NCBI RefSeq assembly: GCF_007830495.1
Contig: NZ_VLKW01000003.1
Location: 682,001 to 746,000 of the forward strand
Reading direction: 5' to 3'
Origin: Pseudoduganella flava
Lineage (GTDB): Bacteria; Pseudomonadota; Gammaproteobacteria; Burkholderiales; Burkholderiaceae_D
DNA: 64,000 bases
Part shown: positions 56,474-63,931 of the stretch, piece after piece
Layout: every line of letters starts with the position of its first letter
How positions within the stretch are numbered: position 1 is the first letter of the stretch
Made by a program: the position numbers and the translations under genes
Notes under the pieces: model-generated
What the model was told of the DNA's origin: nothing
What the model saw: only the letters and a program-made list of their open reading frames with translations
Databases searched by the model: none

Positions 56474-57262
56474 ATGCTTACCCGAACCAGCGACGTCATC
56501 CTGAAGACGCCGGACCAGATCGAATGCTCGCGCGCCGCGGCGCAGCTTGCGGCGGACGTGCTGACGATGATCGGCCCGCACGTCAAGCCGGGCGTTACTA
56601 CCGAGCACCTGGACCGGCTGTGCCACGCGTACATCGTCGACGTGCTGAAGGTCGTGCCGGCCAACGTGGGCTACCACGGCTATCCGAAGACGATCCTCAC
56701 GTCCGTCAACGACGTCGTCTGCCACGGCATTCCGCGCCCGGACCAGGTGCTGAAGGATGGCGACATCGTCAACATCGACGTGGCCGTCATCAAGGACGGC
56801 TGGTTCGGCGACACCAGCCGGATGTACTACGTGGGCAAGCCCGGCAAGGCCGCACGCCGGCTGTGCGAAGTCACGTACGACGCGATGTGGGCCGGCATCC
56901 GCACCGTGCGCCCCGGCGCACGGCTGGGCGACGTGGGGCATGCCATCCAGCAGGTGGCCGAGGGCGCCGGATACTCCGTCGTGCGCAGCTATGGCGGGCA
57001 CGGCATCGGCACCGTCTACCATGAAGACCTGCACGTGCTGCACTTCGGCCGCCCCGGCACGGGCGTGACCCTGGTGCCCGGCATGGTCTTCACGATCGAA
57101 CCGATGATCAATGCCGGCAAGCACGCCACGCGCACGCTGGCCGACGGCTGGACCGTCGTCACCGTGGACCGCTCGCTGTCCGCGCAGTGGGAGCACATGG
57201 TGGCGGTGACGCCTTCCGGCTTCGACGTGCTGACCCTGGCGCCAGGGGAAACGGCAGCATGA
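56474..57262 (+). CDS. map: Type I methionine aminopeptidase, divergent copy
   Basis: Removes the initiator methionine from new proteins. The 262-residue enzyme has the pita-bread fold with all metal and catalytic residues: His84, Asp102, Asp113, His176, His183, Glu209 and Glu240. Compared with E. coli MetAP and the second copy downstream, the pocket cysteine before SVN is replaced (TILTSVN instead of TVCTSVN) and CGHGIG reads GGHGIG. ATG 56474 follows GAGG. The housekeeping map is normally beside rpsB, so this is probably an extra copy. It lies downstream of the 26-bp dyad. Confidence 0.93.
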   Translation: MLTRTSDVILKTPDQIECSRAAAQLAADVLTMIGPHVKPGVTTEHLDRLCHAYIVDVLKVVPANVGYHGYPKTILTSVNDVVCHGIPRPDQVLKDGDIVNIDVAVIKDGWFGDTSRMYYVGKPGKAARRLCEVTYDAMWAGIRTVRPGARLGDVGHAIQQVAEGAGYSVVRSYGGHGIGTVYHEDLHVLHFGRPGTGVTLVPGMVFTIEPMINAGKHATRTLADGWTVVTVDRSLSAQWEHMVAVTPSGFDVLTLAPGETAA

Positions 57263-57280
57263 CGGCGTCGCACGTGCTAA

Positions 57281-57306
57281 TATATGGTTCGTATATAGAC
57301 CATATA
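57281..57306. promoter_or_regulatory. 26-bp dyad operator candidate before parD-map2
   Basis: TATATGGT - T - CGTATATA - G - ACCATATA: perfect 8-bp arms around 10 bases. It has the same geometry as 56427-56452 and ends 11 bases before the parD-like ATG. Confidence 0.75.
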
Positions 57307-57317
57307 AAGGCACCACC

Positions 57318-57551
57318 ATGGGCATCGTCAAGATCTCCGACCAGATGCATGAGAACCTGCGCATCGCCAGCGGCGCACTGAGCCGCTCGATCAATGCGCA
57401 GGCCGAGCACTGGCTGCGCATCGGCCTGCTGGCCGAAACCAATCCCGACCTGAACTACAGCGAACTGTGCCAGCTGCTGCTGCGCGGCGACACGGGCCAG
57501 GGCCCGCTGCGCTTGACACCGGTAACGCGAGAGGCGCTGCACGATGCGTAA
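57318..57551 (+). CDS. ParD-like antitoxin-type regulator
   Basis: The 77-residue protein starts MGIVKISDQMHENLRIASGALSRSINAQAEHWLRIG, the pattern of the ParD-like antitoxin family (ribbon-helix-helix-type N-terminus). A short helical C-terminus LNYSELCQLLLRG follows. No ParE/RelE toxin gene is adjacent. Instead its stop overlaps the start of a methionine aminopeptidase by 8 bases, so the two are translationally coupled. It probably binds the 26-bp dyads at 56427 and 57281. AAAGG precedes the ATG. Confidence 0.85.
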   Translation: MGIVKISDQMHENLRIASGALSRSINAQAEHWLRIGLLAETNPDLNYSELCQLLLRGDTGQGPLRLTPVTREALHDA

Positions 57552-58335
57552 GAAGAACAGCAACGCCATCCTGATCAAGACGCCGGAACAGGTCGAACTC
57601 TCGCGCATCGCAGGCCAGCTGGCCGCGGACGTGCTGACGATGATCGGCCCGCACGTCAAACCCGGCGTCAGCACCGAATACCTGGACAAGCTGTGCAACG
57701 AGTACATCGTCGACGTGCTGAAGGTGATCCCGGCGAACGTGGGCTATGCCGGCTTCACGAAGACCGTGTGCACGTCCGTCAACGAGGTGGTCTGCCACGG
57801 CATCCCGACGCCGAAGAAGATCCTGAAGGATGGCGACATCATCAACATCGACGTGGCCGTCATCAAGGACGGCTGGTTCGGCGACACGAGCCGCATGTAC
57901 TACGTGGGCAATCCGAGCAAGGCGGCACGCCGGCTGTGCGAAGTGACGTATGACGCGATGTGGGCCGGCATCCGCGCCGTGAAGCCCGGCGCGACCCTGG
58001 GCGACGTGGGCCATGCGATCCAGGTGCTTGCCGAGAACGCCGGCTTCTCCGTCGTGCGCGACTACTGCGGCCACGGCATCGGCATGGTGTACCACGAAGA
58101 CCCGCAGGTGCTGCACTATGGCCGCCCGGGCATGGGCCTGAAGCTGGAACCCGGCATGGTGTTCACGATCGAGCCGATGATCAACGCCGGCAAGCACCAG
58201 ACCCGCTCGCTGCCAGACGGCTGGACCGTCGTGACGGCCGACCGTTCGCTGTCGGCGCAGTGGGAGCACATGGTGGCCGTGACGGCGACCGGCTTCGACG
58301 TACTCACACTCGCACCGGGCGAGAAGGCTGCCTGA
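57544..58335 (+). CDS. map: Type I methionine aminopeptidase, ParD-coupled copy
   Basis: The 263-residue enzyme has all active-site residues: His85, Asp103, Asp114, His177, His184, Glu210 and Glu241. It keeps the canonical CTSVNEVVCHGIP and CGHGIGMVYHEDPQVLHY, so it is closer to E. coli MetAP than the first copy. Long stretches are identical to map1 (for example VAVIKDGWFGDTSRMYYVG), pointing to tandem duplication with the parD-like gene between. Its start lies inside the parD-like gene end. A palindromic terminator follows. Confidence 0.95.
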   Translation: MRKKNSNAILIKTPEQVELSRIAGQLAADVLTMIGPHVKPGVSTEYLDKLCNEYIVDVLKVIPANVGYAGFTKTVCTSVNEVVCHGIPTPKKILKDGDIINIDVAVIKDGWFGDTSRMYYVGNPSKAARRLCEVTYDAMWAGIRAVKPGATLGDVGHAIQVLAENAGFSVVRDYCGHGIGMVYHEDPQVLHYGRPGMGLKLEPGMVFTIEPMINAGKHQTRSLPDGWTVVTADRSLSAQWEHMVAVTATGFDVLTLAPGEKAA

Positions 58336-58352
58336 GCGGCCACCGACCCGGA

Positions 58353-58390
58353 ACTGGTGTCTGACACCGGTGTCTGACACCGGTTTTTTA
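58353..58390 (+). terminator. Palindromic repeat acting as terminator of parD-map2
   Basis: Two overlapping copies of a CCGGTGTC-T-GACACCGG palindrome (58353-58371 with one mismatch, 58366-58384 perfect), then TTTTTT to 58389. The insertion sequence begins at once after it. Confidence 0.8.
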
Positions 58391-59500
58391 CCGCGCTGTT
58401 CGCGTAAGGTTGGGGAACTTCCAGGCGTCAACGCTGTCTTACCTTCTGTTGAGATAACTCATCGATAACAGGAGGCAAGGATGAGAACGAGCGGCTTTCA
58501 GCACCTATTCCGTGCGCTGGCGCAGCTGCCGCTGTCGGCCGACGAGATCGCTTGCCTGCGCGACTGGCTTGCCACGCTGGAGGCGCCCGGGCGCTGCCTG
58601 GCCCTGATCGAGCAAGCGAAGGGGCGATGTGCCTGTCCTCATTGCGGCAATGCGCGCTGTCACCGCAGCGGGCACGCCAATGGCTTGCAGCGGTATCGCT
58701 GCATCGCCTGCCACCATAGCTTCAATGCGCTGACCGGCACGCCGCTGGCGCGCCTGCGGCATCGCGACAAATGGCTCGCCTATTTCCAGTGCTTGATTGA
58801 CTCGCGCACGGTGCGCGCAGCCGCCGAACGCGTCGCGGTTGCGAAGTCGACCAGCTTTCGCTGGCGCCACCGGTTCGTCGCCGCCGTGCGGTGCGAGGAG
58901 CCGCCAACGCTGAAGGGCATCGTCGAAGCCGACGAAACCTACGTCCTCGAATCGCAGAAGGGCTCGCGCCATCTCGACAGGCCGGCGCGCAAGCGCGGTG
59001 GCAGGGCCACGTGCCGCGGCATCAGTCAGCATGAGTGCGTGCTGGTCGCGCGCGATCGCGGCAAGACCACGCACGCTTTTCATGCCGGCCAGGGCGAGCC
59101 GGATGCCGAGCGCCTGCTGCGCTACTTGAAACCGGTGCTGGCGTGCGACGCCTTGCTGGTCAGTTACGGCGCTGCCGCTTACCCAGCGTTTGCGAAGCTG
59201 GCACGGATCAGCCATCGGGCAATCAACGTGCGCGCCGGCGAGCATGCGCGCGGCGCCATCCACGTTAACGGCGTCAACGGCTGGCATAGCCGCTTCAAGA
59301 CGTGGCTGCGCGTTTTCTGCGGTGTCGCGAGCCGCTACCTGGCCAATTACGCCGGCTGGCAAATGGTGCTCGATGCGGCGTCACTGACCATTCCCGAGCA
59401 TTGGCTGCGGGCGGCGGTTGCACCCCGGCAGCAGGAGCGACCGTAATCTCTGCGATAAGTTCCGTTCCGGGATGAAAGCTCAGTGAACGCGAACAGCGCC
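58391..59500 (+). mobile_element. IS1595-family insertion sequence
   Basis: About 1.1 kb with terminal inverted repeats GCGCTGTTCGCGT (58393-58405) and its complement ACGCGAACAGCGC (59487-59499), 13 of 13, enclosing one transposase gene. Flanks show TTTTTTA left and TTTTTAT right, but no clean 8-bp target duplication can be delimited. The outermost 1-2 bases are uncertain. Confidence 0.85.
58481..59446 (+). CDS. IS1595-family transposase, probably inactive
   Basis: The 321-residue protein has an N-terminal zinc ribbon (CPHCG...YRCIACHHSF), a helix-turn-helix region and the ISXO2/IS1595 catalytic domain. The first catalytic Asp is Asp151 (EADETY) and the third-position block is HVNGVNGWHSRFK (Asn266/His269). 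At the second position, where the family reads SDG, this copy reads SYG (Tyr229, codon TAC); a single G-to-T change would convert the Asp codon. The enzyme is therefore probably defective. AGGAGG precedes the ATG. Confidence 0.9.
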   Translation: MRTSGFQHLFRALAQLPLSADEIACLRDWLATLEAPGRCLALIEQAKGRCACPHCGNARCHRSGHANGLQRYRCIACHHSFNALTGTPLARLRHRDKWLAYFQCLIDSRTVRAAAERVAVAKSTSFRWRHRFVAAVRCEEPPTLKGIVEADETYVLESQKGSRHLDRPARKRGGRATCRGISQHECVLVARDRGKTTHAFHAGQGEPDAERLLRYLKPVLACDALLVSYGAAAYPAFAKLARISHRAINVRAGEHARGAIHVNGVNGWHSRFKTWLRVFCGVASRYLANYAGWQMVLDAASLTIPEHWLRAAVAPRQQERP

Positions 59501-59503
59501 TTT

Positions 59504-60037
59504 TTATCGGCCGTACACCGCCGTCACCTTCGCACTGCCCAGCCGGTTCGCGTTGATCATGTAGCCGATCAGCGCGGCCGACGCATCGGCGGGCACGTCC
59601 AGCTTCTCCACCTTCAGCGCGTGCACCGTGAACACGTAGCGGTGCGGCTTGTCGCCCGGCGGCGGGCAGGCGCCGCCGAAGTCCTGCGTGCCGTAATCGT
59701 TGCGGCCGTGCCGCGCACCGGCGGGCAAGCCGTCGGCGCGGCCGGCGCCGCTGTCCAGCGCATGCACACTGGCCGGCACGTCGTACACGACCCAGTGCCA
59801 CCAGCCGCTGCCGGTCGGTGCATCCGGGTCGTAGGCCGTCACGGCGTAGCTCTTCGTGCCCGCCGGCGGGTCGCTCCACGCCAGTTGCGGCGACACGTTG
59901 CCGCCGGTACAGCCGAAGCCCTGGTAGACCTGGCGTGCCGGCAGCGTGCCGCCGTCGCGGAAGTCCTTGCTGTGCAGGTCGAGCGCGTGGGCGCCGGCAC
60001 ACAGCAGCGACACGACGAGGACGATGGTGGTTTTCAT
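59504..60037 (-). CDS. YbhB/YbcL (PEBP) family exported protein
   Basis: The 177-residue protein has a signal peptide (MKTTIVLVVSLLCAGAHA) and a PEBP fold of the bacterial Raf-kinase-inhibitor-like type: YQGFGCTGGNVSPQLAWSDPPAGTKSYAVTAYDPDAPTGSGWWHWVVYDVP, then RNDYGTQDFGGACPPPGDKPHRYVFTVHAL. It ends with the normal LGSAKVTAVYGR, so it is full length even though the insertion-sequence end lies 4 bases past its stop. Function is unknown. AGGAGA precedes the ATG. Confidence 0.93.
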   Translation of the reverse strand: MKTTIVLVVSLLCAGAHALDLHSKDFRDGGTLPARQVYQGFGCTGGNVSPQLAWSDPPAGTKSYAVTAYDPDAPTGSGWWHWVVYDVPASVHALDSGAGRADGLPAGARHGRNDYGTQDFGGACPPPGDKPHRYVFTVHALKVEKLDVPADASAALIGYMINANRLGSAKVTAVYGR

Positions 60038-60110
60038 GATGTTCTCCTATGCAGATCGGGAAGGATCGGGAACATCAGGATGCCGCGGCAGGCCGCCGCG
60101 GTGCGCTCAA

Positions 60111-60971
60111 TCAGTGTCGCGAAACGCTCACCGATGCCGCGGGGCGGCGTCGCACCGGTTCGGGCGCGAGCGTGGAGATGGACTGTGGCGGCGTGCCGAA
60201 ACGCGCCGCGAACTGCCGCGCGAAACTGGGCACGGAACGGTAGCCGCAGGCCGCGGCGACCGCGTGCAGCGGCCGGCGCGTCGTCTGCAGCAGCGCCAGG
60301 CCGTGGTGCAGGCGGGCATCGCGCAGCACGATGCGCAACGAAGTCTCTTCATCCGCCAGCCGGCGCCGCAACGTGGCGCCGCTCATGTGCAGCCGTTCTT
60401 CGAAGTCGGCGGAACACCAGTCACGCCCCGGCTCGGCCGACACGATCAACCGGATGCGCGCGGCCACCGACAGGTCATGCGCCAGCCGGAACTGGTCGTC
60501 GCCGTGACGGTGCAGCGCCAGCAGCACGCCCAGCAGCGCATGGTCGAGCGCGCACTGGTCCGGCGTGCCGGCACACAGCAGCGCCAGCACGTGGCGCAGT
60601 TCCGCATCCAGCATGCCGAGTGCGCCGGTGCTGTGCGTGGCCGCGGGCAAAGGCGGCGGCGCGTGGGCGTCCAGCAGCGTGCGCGCCAGTTCGATCACGC
60701 GCCACGGGAACCCGATGCACCAGGCGCGGTAGTCGCCATGCTCGGGAATGTTCTGCACCGTGCAGCGCAGCGGCCGATGCAGCATCAGGTAGCGGCCCGA
60801 GCCCAGCTCGACGGCCGCGGCGCCCGTGTCCAGCGTCTTCCTGCCGTGCAGCGGAATGATGAGAGCCGGCTGGTCGATGTCGACGGCACGCAGGCTGTAG
60901 GCACGCTGCGCCGCGATCACGAGATCGGGGCGTGCCGCCAGGCCTTCCTCGATCCATGCGGGCACGCTCAT
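60111..60971 (-). CDS. AraC family transcriptional regulator
   Basis: The 286-residue protein has an N-terminal AraC-type sensing region (AVDIDQPALIIPLHGRKTL). A C-terminal DNA-binding domain (about 175-270) contains WCSADFEERLHMSGATLRRRLADEETSLRIVLRDARL and a second pair AVAAACGYRSVPSFARQFAARFGTPP. AAGGAG precedes the ATG and the gene starts 9 bases after the barstar-like stop, so it may be the last gene of the exbB operon. The downstream gap to ybhB has a GC-rich hairpin without T run. Confidence 0.88.
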   Translation of the reverse strand: MSVPAWIEEGLAARPDLVIAAQRAYSLRAVDIDQPALIIPLHGRKTLDTGAAAVELGSGRYLMLHRPLRCTVQNIPEHGDYRAWCIGFPWRVIELARTLLDAHAPPPLPAATHSTGALGMLDAELRHVLALLCAGTPDQCALDHALLGVLLALHRHGDDQFRLAHDLSVAARIRLIVSAEPGRDWCSADFEERLHMSGATLRRRLADEETSLRIVLRDARLHHGLALLQTTRRPLHAVAAACGYRSVPSFARQFAARFGTPPQSISTLAPEPVRRRPAASVSVSRH

Positions 60972-60980
60972 CGCGGCTCC

Positions 60981-61307
60981 TTACTTCAGCACGAGCTTCA
61001 GGGCCGGCTTCTCGCCGTAATCCTCGTAGCGCTCGTTGATGCCACCGATGCAGTAGGTGATTTCATCCAGCAGGTCGGGCGCGGCGGCGCGCAGCGCGGC
61101 CGCATTCGTGACGACGATCTCCAGCACCTCGTTCGCCTTCAGGCGGAACTTCGTCATGCCTTCGTCGTCGCGCAGGTAGGAGAGCGCGTCGATCCACGAA
61201 TCCATCGTCGGCGCCACGTGGTCGTTGAAACCGAACGCCGTGCGGCTCGCGGCGTGGAAGCTTGCTTCGTCGCGGATCGCCGCGCCGTCCAGGGTCACAC
61301 TGGCCAT
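60981..61307 (-). CDS. Barstar-like protein
   Basis: The 108-residue protein starts with a VTLDGAAIRDEASFHAA strand-helix. It has MDSWIDALSYL, comparable to the NxDALWDxLT helix of barstar, and a C-terminal strand PALKLVLK. The pattern fits the barstar (RNase-inhibitor) family, including members with a GMTKF segment before the second strand. No barnase-like gene is adjacent; instead it lies directly against exbD. It may be an orphan immunity protein or a repurposed fold. Confidence 0.6.
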   Translation of the reverse strand: MASVTLDGAAIRDEASFHAASRTAFGFNDHVAPTMDSWIDALSYLRDDEGMTKFRLKANEVLEIVVTNAAALRAAAPDLLDEITYCIGGINERYEDYGEKPALKLVLK

Positions 61308-61730
61308 TTATTTTTTTTCCTTTGGATCGGTGACGAAGACGAGCTTCGTCAATCCTTCTTGCTGCGCGGACGCCATCACGGTGGCCACGGCTTCGTAGCG
61401 GGTGGCGCGGTCGGCGCGCAATTGCAGCTCGGGTTGCGGATCGCGCTTCGCGGCGCCGGCCAGGCGCGGTTGCAGTTCGGCGGCCGGCACCGCTTCGTCG
61501 TTCCAGTACACGGTGCCCTGTGCATCGATCGCGATGCGCACGGTGTCGGCAGGTTGCGGCGCACGCGCACCGCCCGCCTTCGGCAGGTCCAGCTTCACCG
61601 CATGCGTGAACATCGGTGCGGCCAGGATGAAGATCACGAGCAGCACCAGCATCACGTCCACCATCGGCGTGACGTTGATGTCGGCCATCGATTCCTTCTG
61701 CCGGTGGTGGTTGAATGCGCCGAATGCCAT
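61308..61730 (-). CDS. exbD: ExbD/TolR family proton-channel subunit
   Basis: The 140-residue inner-membrane protein has one membrane helix with the key Asp (MADINVTPMVDVMLVLLVIFILAAP) and a periplasmic domain ending GLTKLVFVTDP. It works with ExbB to energise TonB. It begins 16 bases after exbB. It abuts the barstar-like start. Confidence 0.95.
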   Translation of the reverse strand: MAFGAFNHHRQKESMADINVTPMVDVMLVLLVIFILAAPMFTHAVKLDLPKAGGARAPQPADTVRIAIDAQGTVYWNDEAVPAAELQPRLAGAAKRDPQPELQLRADRATRYEAVATVMASAQQEGLTKLVFVTDPKEKK

Positions 61731-61746
61731 CGCTGTCAGTGCTTCG

Positions 61747-62415
61747 TCAGTGCCGCGTTAAATAAGCATGCAGGTCGTGCGCGAACGCGTCCAGCTCGGA
61801 CAAGGTCAGGCGGTTCACGCGGTTGTAGCCGTTATACGCCAGCACGGCGGGGATCGCGACCATCAGGCCGACACCCGTCATGATCAGCGCTTCGCCGACG
61901 GGGCCGGCGACCTTGTCGATCTCCACGGTGCCCGACGACGACACGGCGGCCAGCGCATGGTAGATGCCCCACACGGTGCCCAGCAAGCCGACGAACGGCG
62001 CGGTGGACGCGATCGACGCCAGCAAGGTCAGGCCGGACTCGAGCCGGATCGTGGACCGGTGGATCGCATCGCGCAGCAGCCGCGTCATCTGTTCCGAGCG
62101 GCTGACGGACGTGCCCAATGAGGTAGCGGACAACTGCGACCCGCCCTGCACCGCCGGCGCAATGCCCTGCTCGGCCAGCGCCAGGTAGATGCGTTCCGGA
62201 TCGCCGGCGGCAACGACGGCCACGCCATCCTGCAGCGTCGGCGCATCCCAGAAGCGCTGCACGACGCGCGCGCTGTTGCGCACGCGCCAGGCCATCACGC
62301 CCTTGGCGAAGATGAAGAACCAGCTCGTCAACGACATCGCCAGCAGCAGCCATGCAATTGCGTGGCTCAGCGCGTCGCCCCGTTCCCAGTAACCCGCGAA
62401 CGTGAAGTGGTCCAT
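61747..62415 (-). CDS. exbB: ExbB/TolQ/MotA-type proton-channel protein
   Basis: The 222-residue protein has an N-terminal membrane helix (SHAIAWLLLAMSLTSWFFIFAKG), a cytoplasmic loop and two C-terminal helices carrying APFVGLLGTVWGIYHAL and GEALIMTGVGLMVAIPAVLAYN, the ExbB signature. With ExbD it forms the energising complex for TonB-dependent receptors such as the three encoded in this window; tonB itself is elsewhere. It lies 6 bases after dapB. Confidence 0.95.
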   Translation of the reverse strand: MDHFTFAGYWERGDALSHAIAWLLLAMSLTSWFFIFAKGVMAWRVRNSARVVQRFWDAPTLQDGVAVVAAGDPERIYLALAEQGIAPAVQGGSQLSATSLGTSVSRSEQMTRLLRDAIHRSTIRLESGLTLLASIASTAPFVGLLGTVWGIYHALAAVSSSGTVEIDKVAGPVGEALIMTGVGLMVAIPAVLAYNGYNRVNRLTLSELDAFAHDLHAYLTRH

Positions 62416-62421
62416 GGGCGC

Positions 62422-63231
62422 TTACTGGTTCAGGCCCAGCACGTCGTACATGTCGAACAGGCCGGTCGGCTTGTCGGCCAGGAAGCGCGCTGCCCGCAGC
62501 GAGCCTTGCGCGTAACCGGCGCGGCTGCTGGACTTGTGGCTGATTTCGATGCGCTCGCCCGTGCCGGCGAACAGCACGGTGTGATCGCCGATGATGTCGC
62601 CGCCGCGGATCGTCGCGAAGCCGATCGTCGACGGATCGCGCTCGCCGGTGACGCCTTCGCGGCCATACACGGCGCATTCCTTCAGGTCGCGGCCCAGCGC
62701 GTCGGCGATGACTTCACCCATCTTCAGCGCGGTGCCGGACGGCGCATCGACCTTGTGGCGGTGATGCGCTTCGATGATCTCGATGTCGTAGCCGGTGGAC
62801 AGGCTCTTTGCCGCCAGTTCCAGCAGCTTCAGCGTGACGTTGACACCGACGCTCATGTTCGGCGCGAACACGATCGCCGTCTTCGCGGCGGCCGCCTGCA
62901 GCGCGGCCTTGCCCGCGTCGTCGAAGCCGGTGGTGCCGACGACGAGCTTGATGCCGTGCGCGGCGCAATACTCCGCGTGCTTCAACGTGCCTTCCGGGCG
63001 GGTGAAGTCGATCAGCACGTCCGCGCCCTTCAGGCCTTCGGCCAGGTCGGCGGTAACGAGCGCGCCGGAGCTCTTGCCGAGGAACGCGGCGGCGTCCTGG
63101 CCGAGGCCGTCGCTACCGGCAATCCCGAGCGCGCCGGACAGGCGCATGTCGTCCGCATTCAGCACGGCTTCCACCAGCATGCGGCCCATGCGGCCGCCGG
63201 CGCCGGCGATGGCGATGTTCAGTTGAGTCAT
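62422..63231 (-). CDS. dapB: 4-hydroxy-tetrahydrodipicolinate reductase
   Basis: Second committed step of lysine/diaminopimelate synthesis using NAD(P)H. The 269-residue enzyme has the nucleotide-binding [41 protein letters not shown], the catalytic [15 protein letters not shown] and ALRAARFL at the end. Length equals E. coli DapB (273). It is 31 bases after bamE and 6 bases before exbB. Confidence 0.97.
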   Translation of the reverse strand: MTQLNIAIAGAGGRMGRMLVEAVLNADDMRLSGALGIAGSDGLGQDAAAFLGKSSGALVTADLAEGLKGADVLIDFTRPEGTLKHAEYCAAHGIKLVVGTTGFDDAGKAALQAAAAKTAIVFAPNMSVGVNVTLKLLELAAKSLSTGYDIEIIEAHHRHKVDAPSGTALKMGEVIADALGRDLKECAVYGREGVTGERDPSTIGFATIRGGDIIGDHTVLFAGTGERIEISHKSSSRAGYAQGSLRAARFLADKPTGLFDMYDVLGLNQ

Positions 63232-63262
63232 GGTGTTCTCTGTTCTTGTGCTGATTGACCGC

Positions 63263-63931
63263 TTATTGACCGCTCTTGGCGTTGATCTCCACCGGATTGC
63301 GGTTGCCCGAATCCTGGCCGCCCGGCAGCGGCGCGCGCGTGGCGGCCGGCTGGTTCTCGCTGTTGCGCTTCTCTTCCTTCTGGAATTGCTTGATCGGGCC
63401 GGCGATGCGGGCGACGAAGTCCTGTTCCGACGGGAGCTCGCCGCCTTCGAAGCGCTCGACCTTGCCGTCCTTGTCGAAGTACACGACGACGGTGCTCGTC
63501 GTCAGTTCGCCGTTGCCGCGCGCGTAGCGGAACGGGTAGTCCCAGCGGTCGGCGTGGAAGATGTCGTTCAACAGCGGCGAGCCCATCACGAAGCGCACCT
63601 GGTCGCGCGTCATGCCGGGCTTCAGCTGCGCCAGCATTTCCTTCGACACGAAGTTACCCTGCTGGATATCCGGGCGGTACGGCGAGAAGAACCACATGAA
63701 CTTCTGCGCCTGCGTCACTTGCGTGGTGCGCACGCCCTGTGCCGGCTCGACGACGGGGTTCTGCTGCTGGGTGGCGGTGGCGCCTTCCTTCGGTCCCAGC
63801 ACGGTCCTGCCGGCGCAACCGCCGAGTGCAAGCGCCACGCAGCCGGCCGCCACGGCAAGCGGCAGACGCTGTTTCAAAGAGTGCAAGATGGATGGCGGGT
63901 TTGCTTGCTGGGTTGCCCGGGTGACGCGCAT
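63263..63931 (-). CDS. bamE: Outer-membrane assembly lipoprotein BamE
   Basis: Part of the BAM complex that inserts barrels such as the receptors in this window. The 222-residue protein has a lipoprotein signal with lipobox LGGC (Cys39), later than usual because of a polar N-terminal stretch, so a start further in is possible. The SmpA/OmlA domain shows [51 protein letters not shown] Gln/Asn/Pro-rich tail follows. First gene of bamE-dapB-exbB-exbD-barstar-like. Confidence 0.92.
   Translation of the reverse strand: MRVTRATQQANPPSILHSLKQRLPLAVAAGCVALALGGCAGRTVLGPKEGATATQQQNPVVEPAQGVRTTQVTQAQKFMWFFSPYRPDIQQGNFVSKEMLAQLKPGMTRDQVRFVMGSPLLNDIFHADRWDYPFRYARGNGELTTSTVVVYFDKDGKVERFEGGELPSEQDFVARIAGPIKQFQKEEKRNSENQPAATRAPLPGGQDSGNRNPVEINAKSGQ

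Noticed and set aside
56351..58390. parD-like gene read as a classical ParDE toxin-antitoxin pair
   Set aside because: No ParE/RelE-type gene of about 90-100 codons lies on either side; both neighbours are complete methionine aminopeptidases.
58384..59508. 8-bp target-site duplication of the IS1595 element
   Set aside because: Flanks share only a T-rich run with a following A and do not align as an exact 8-bp duplication.
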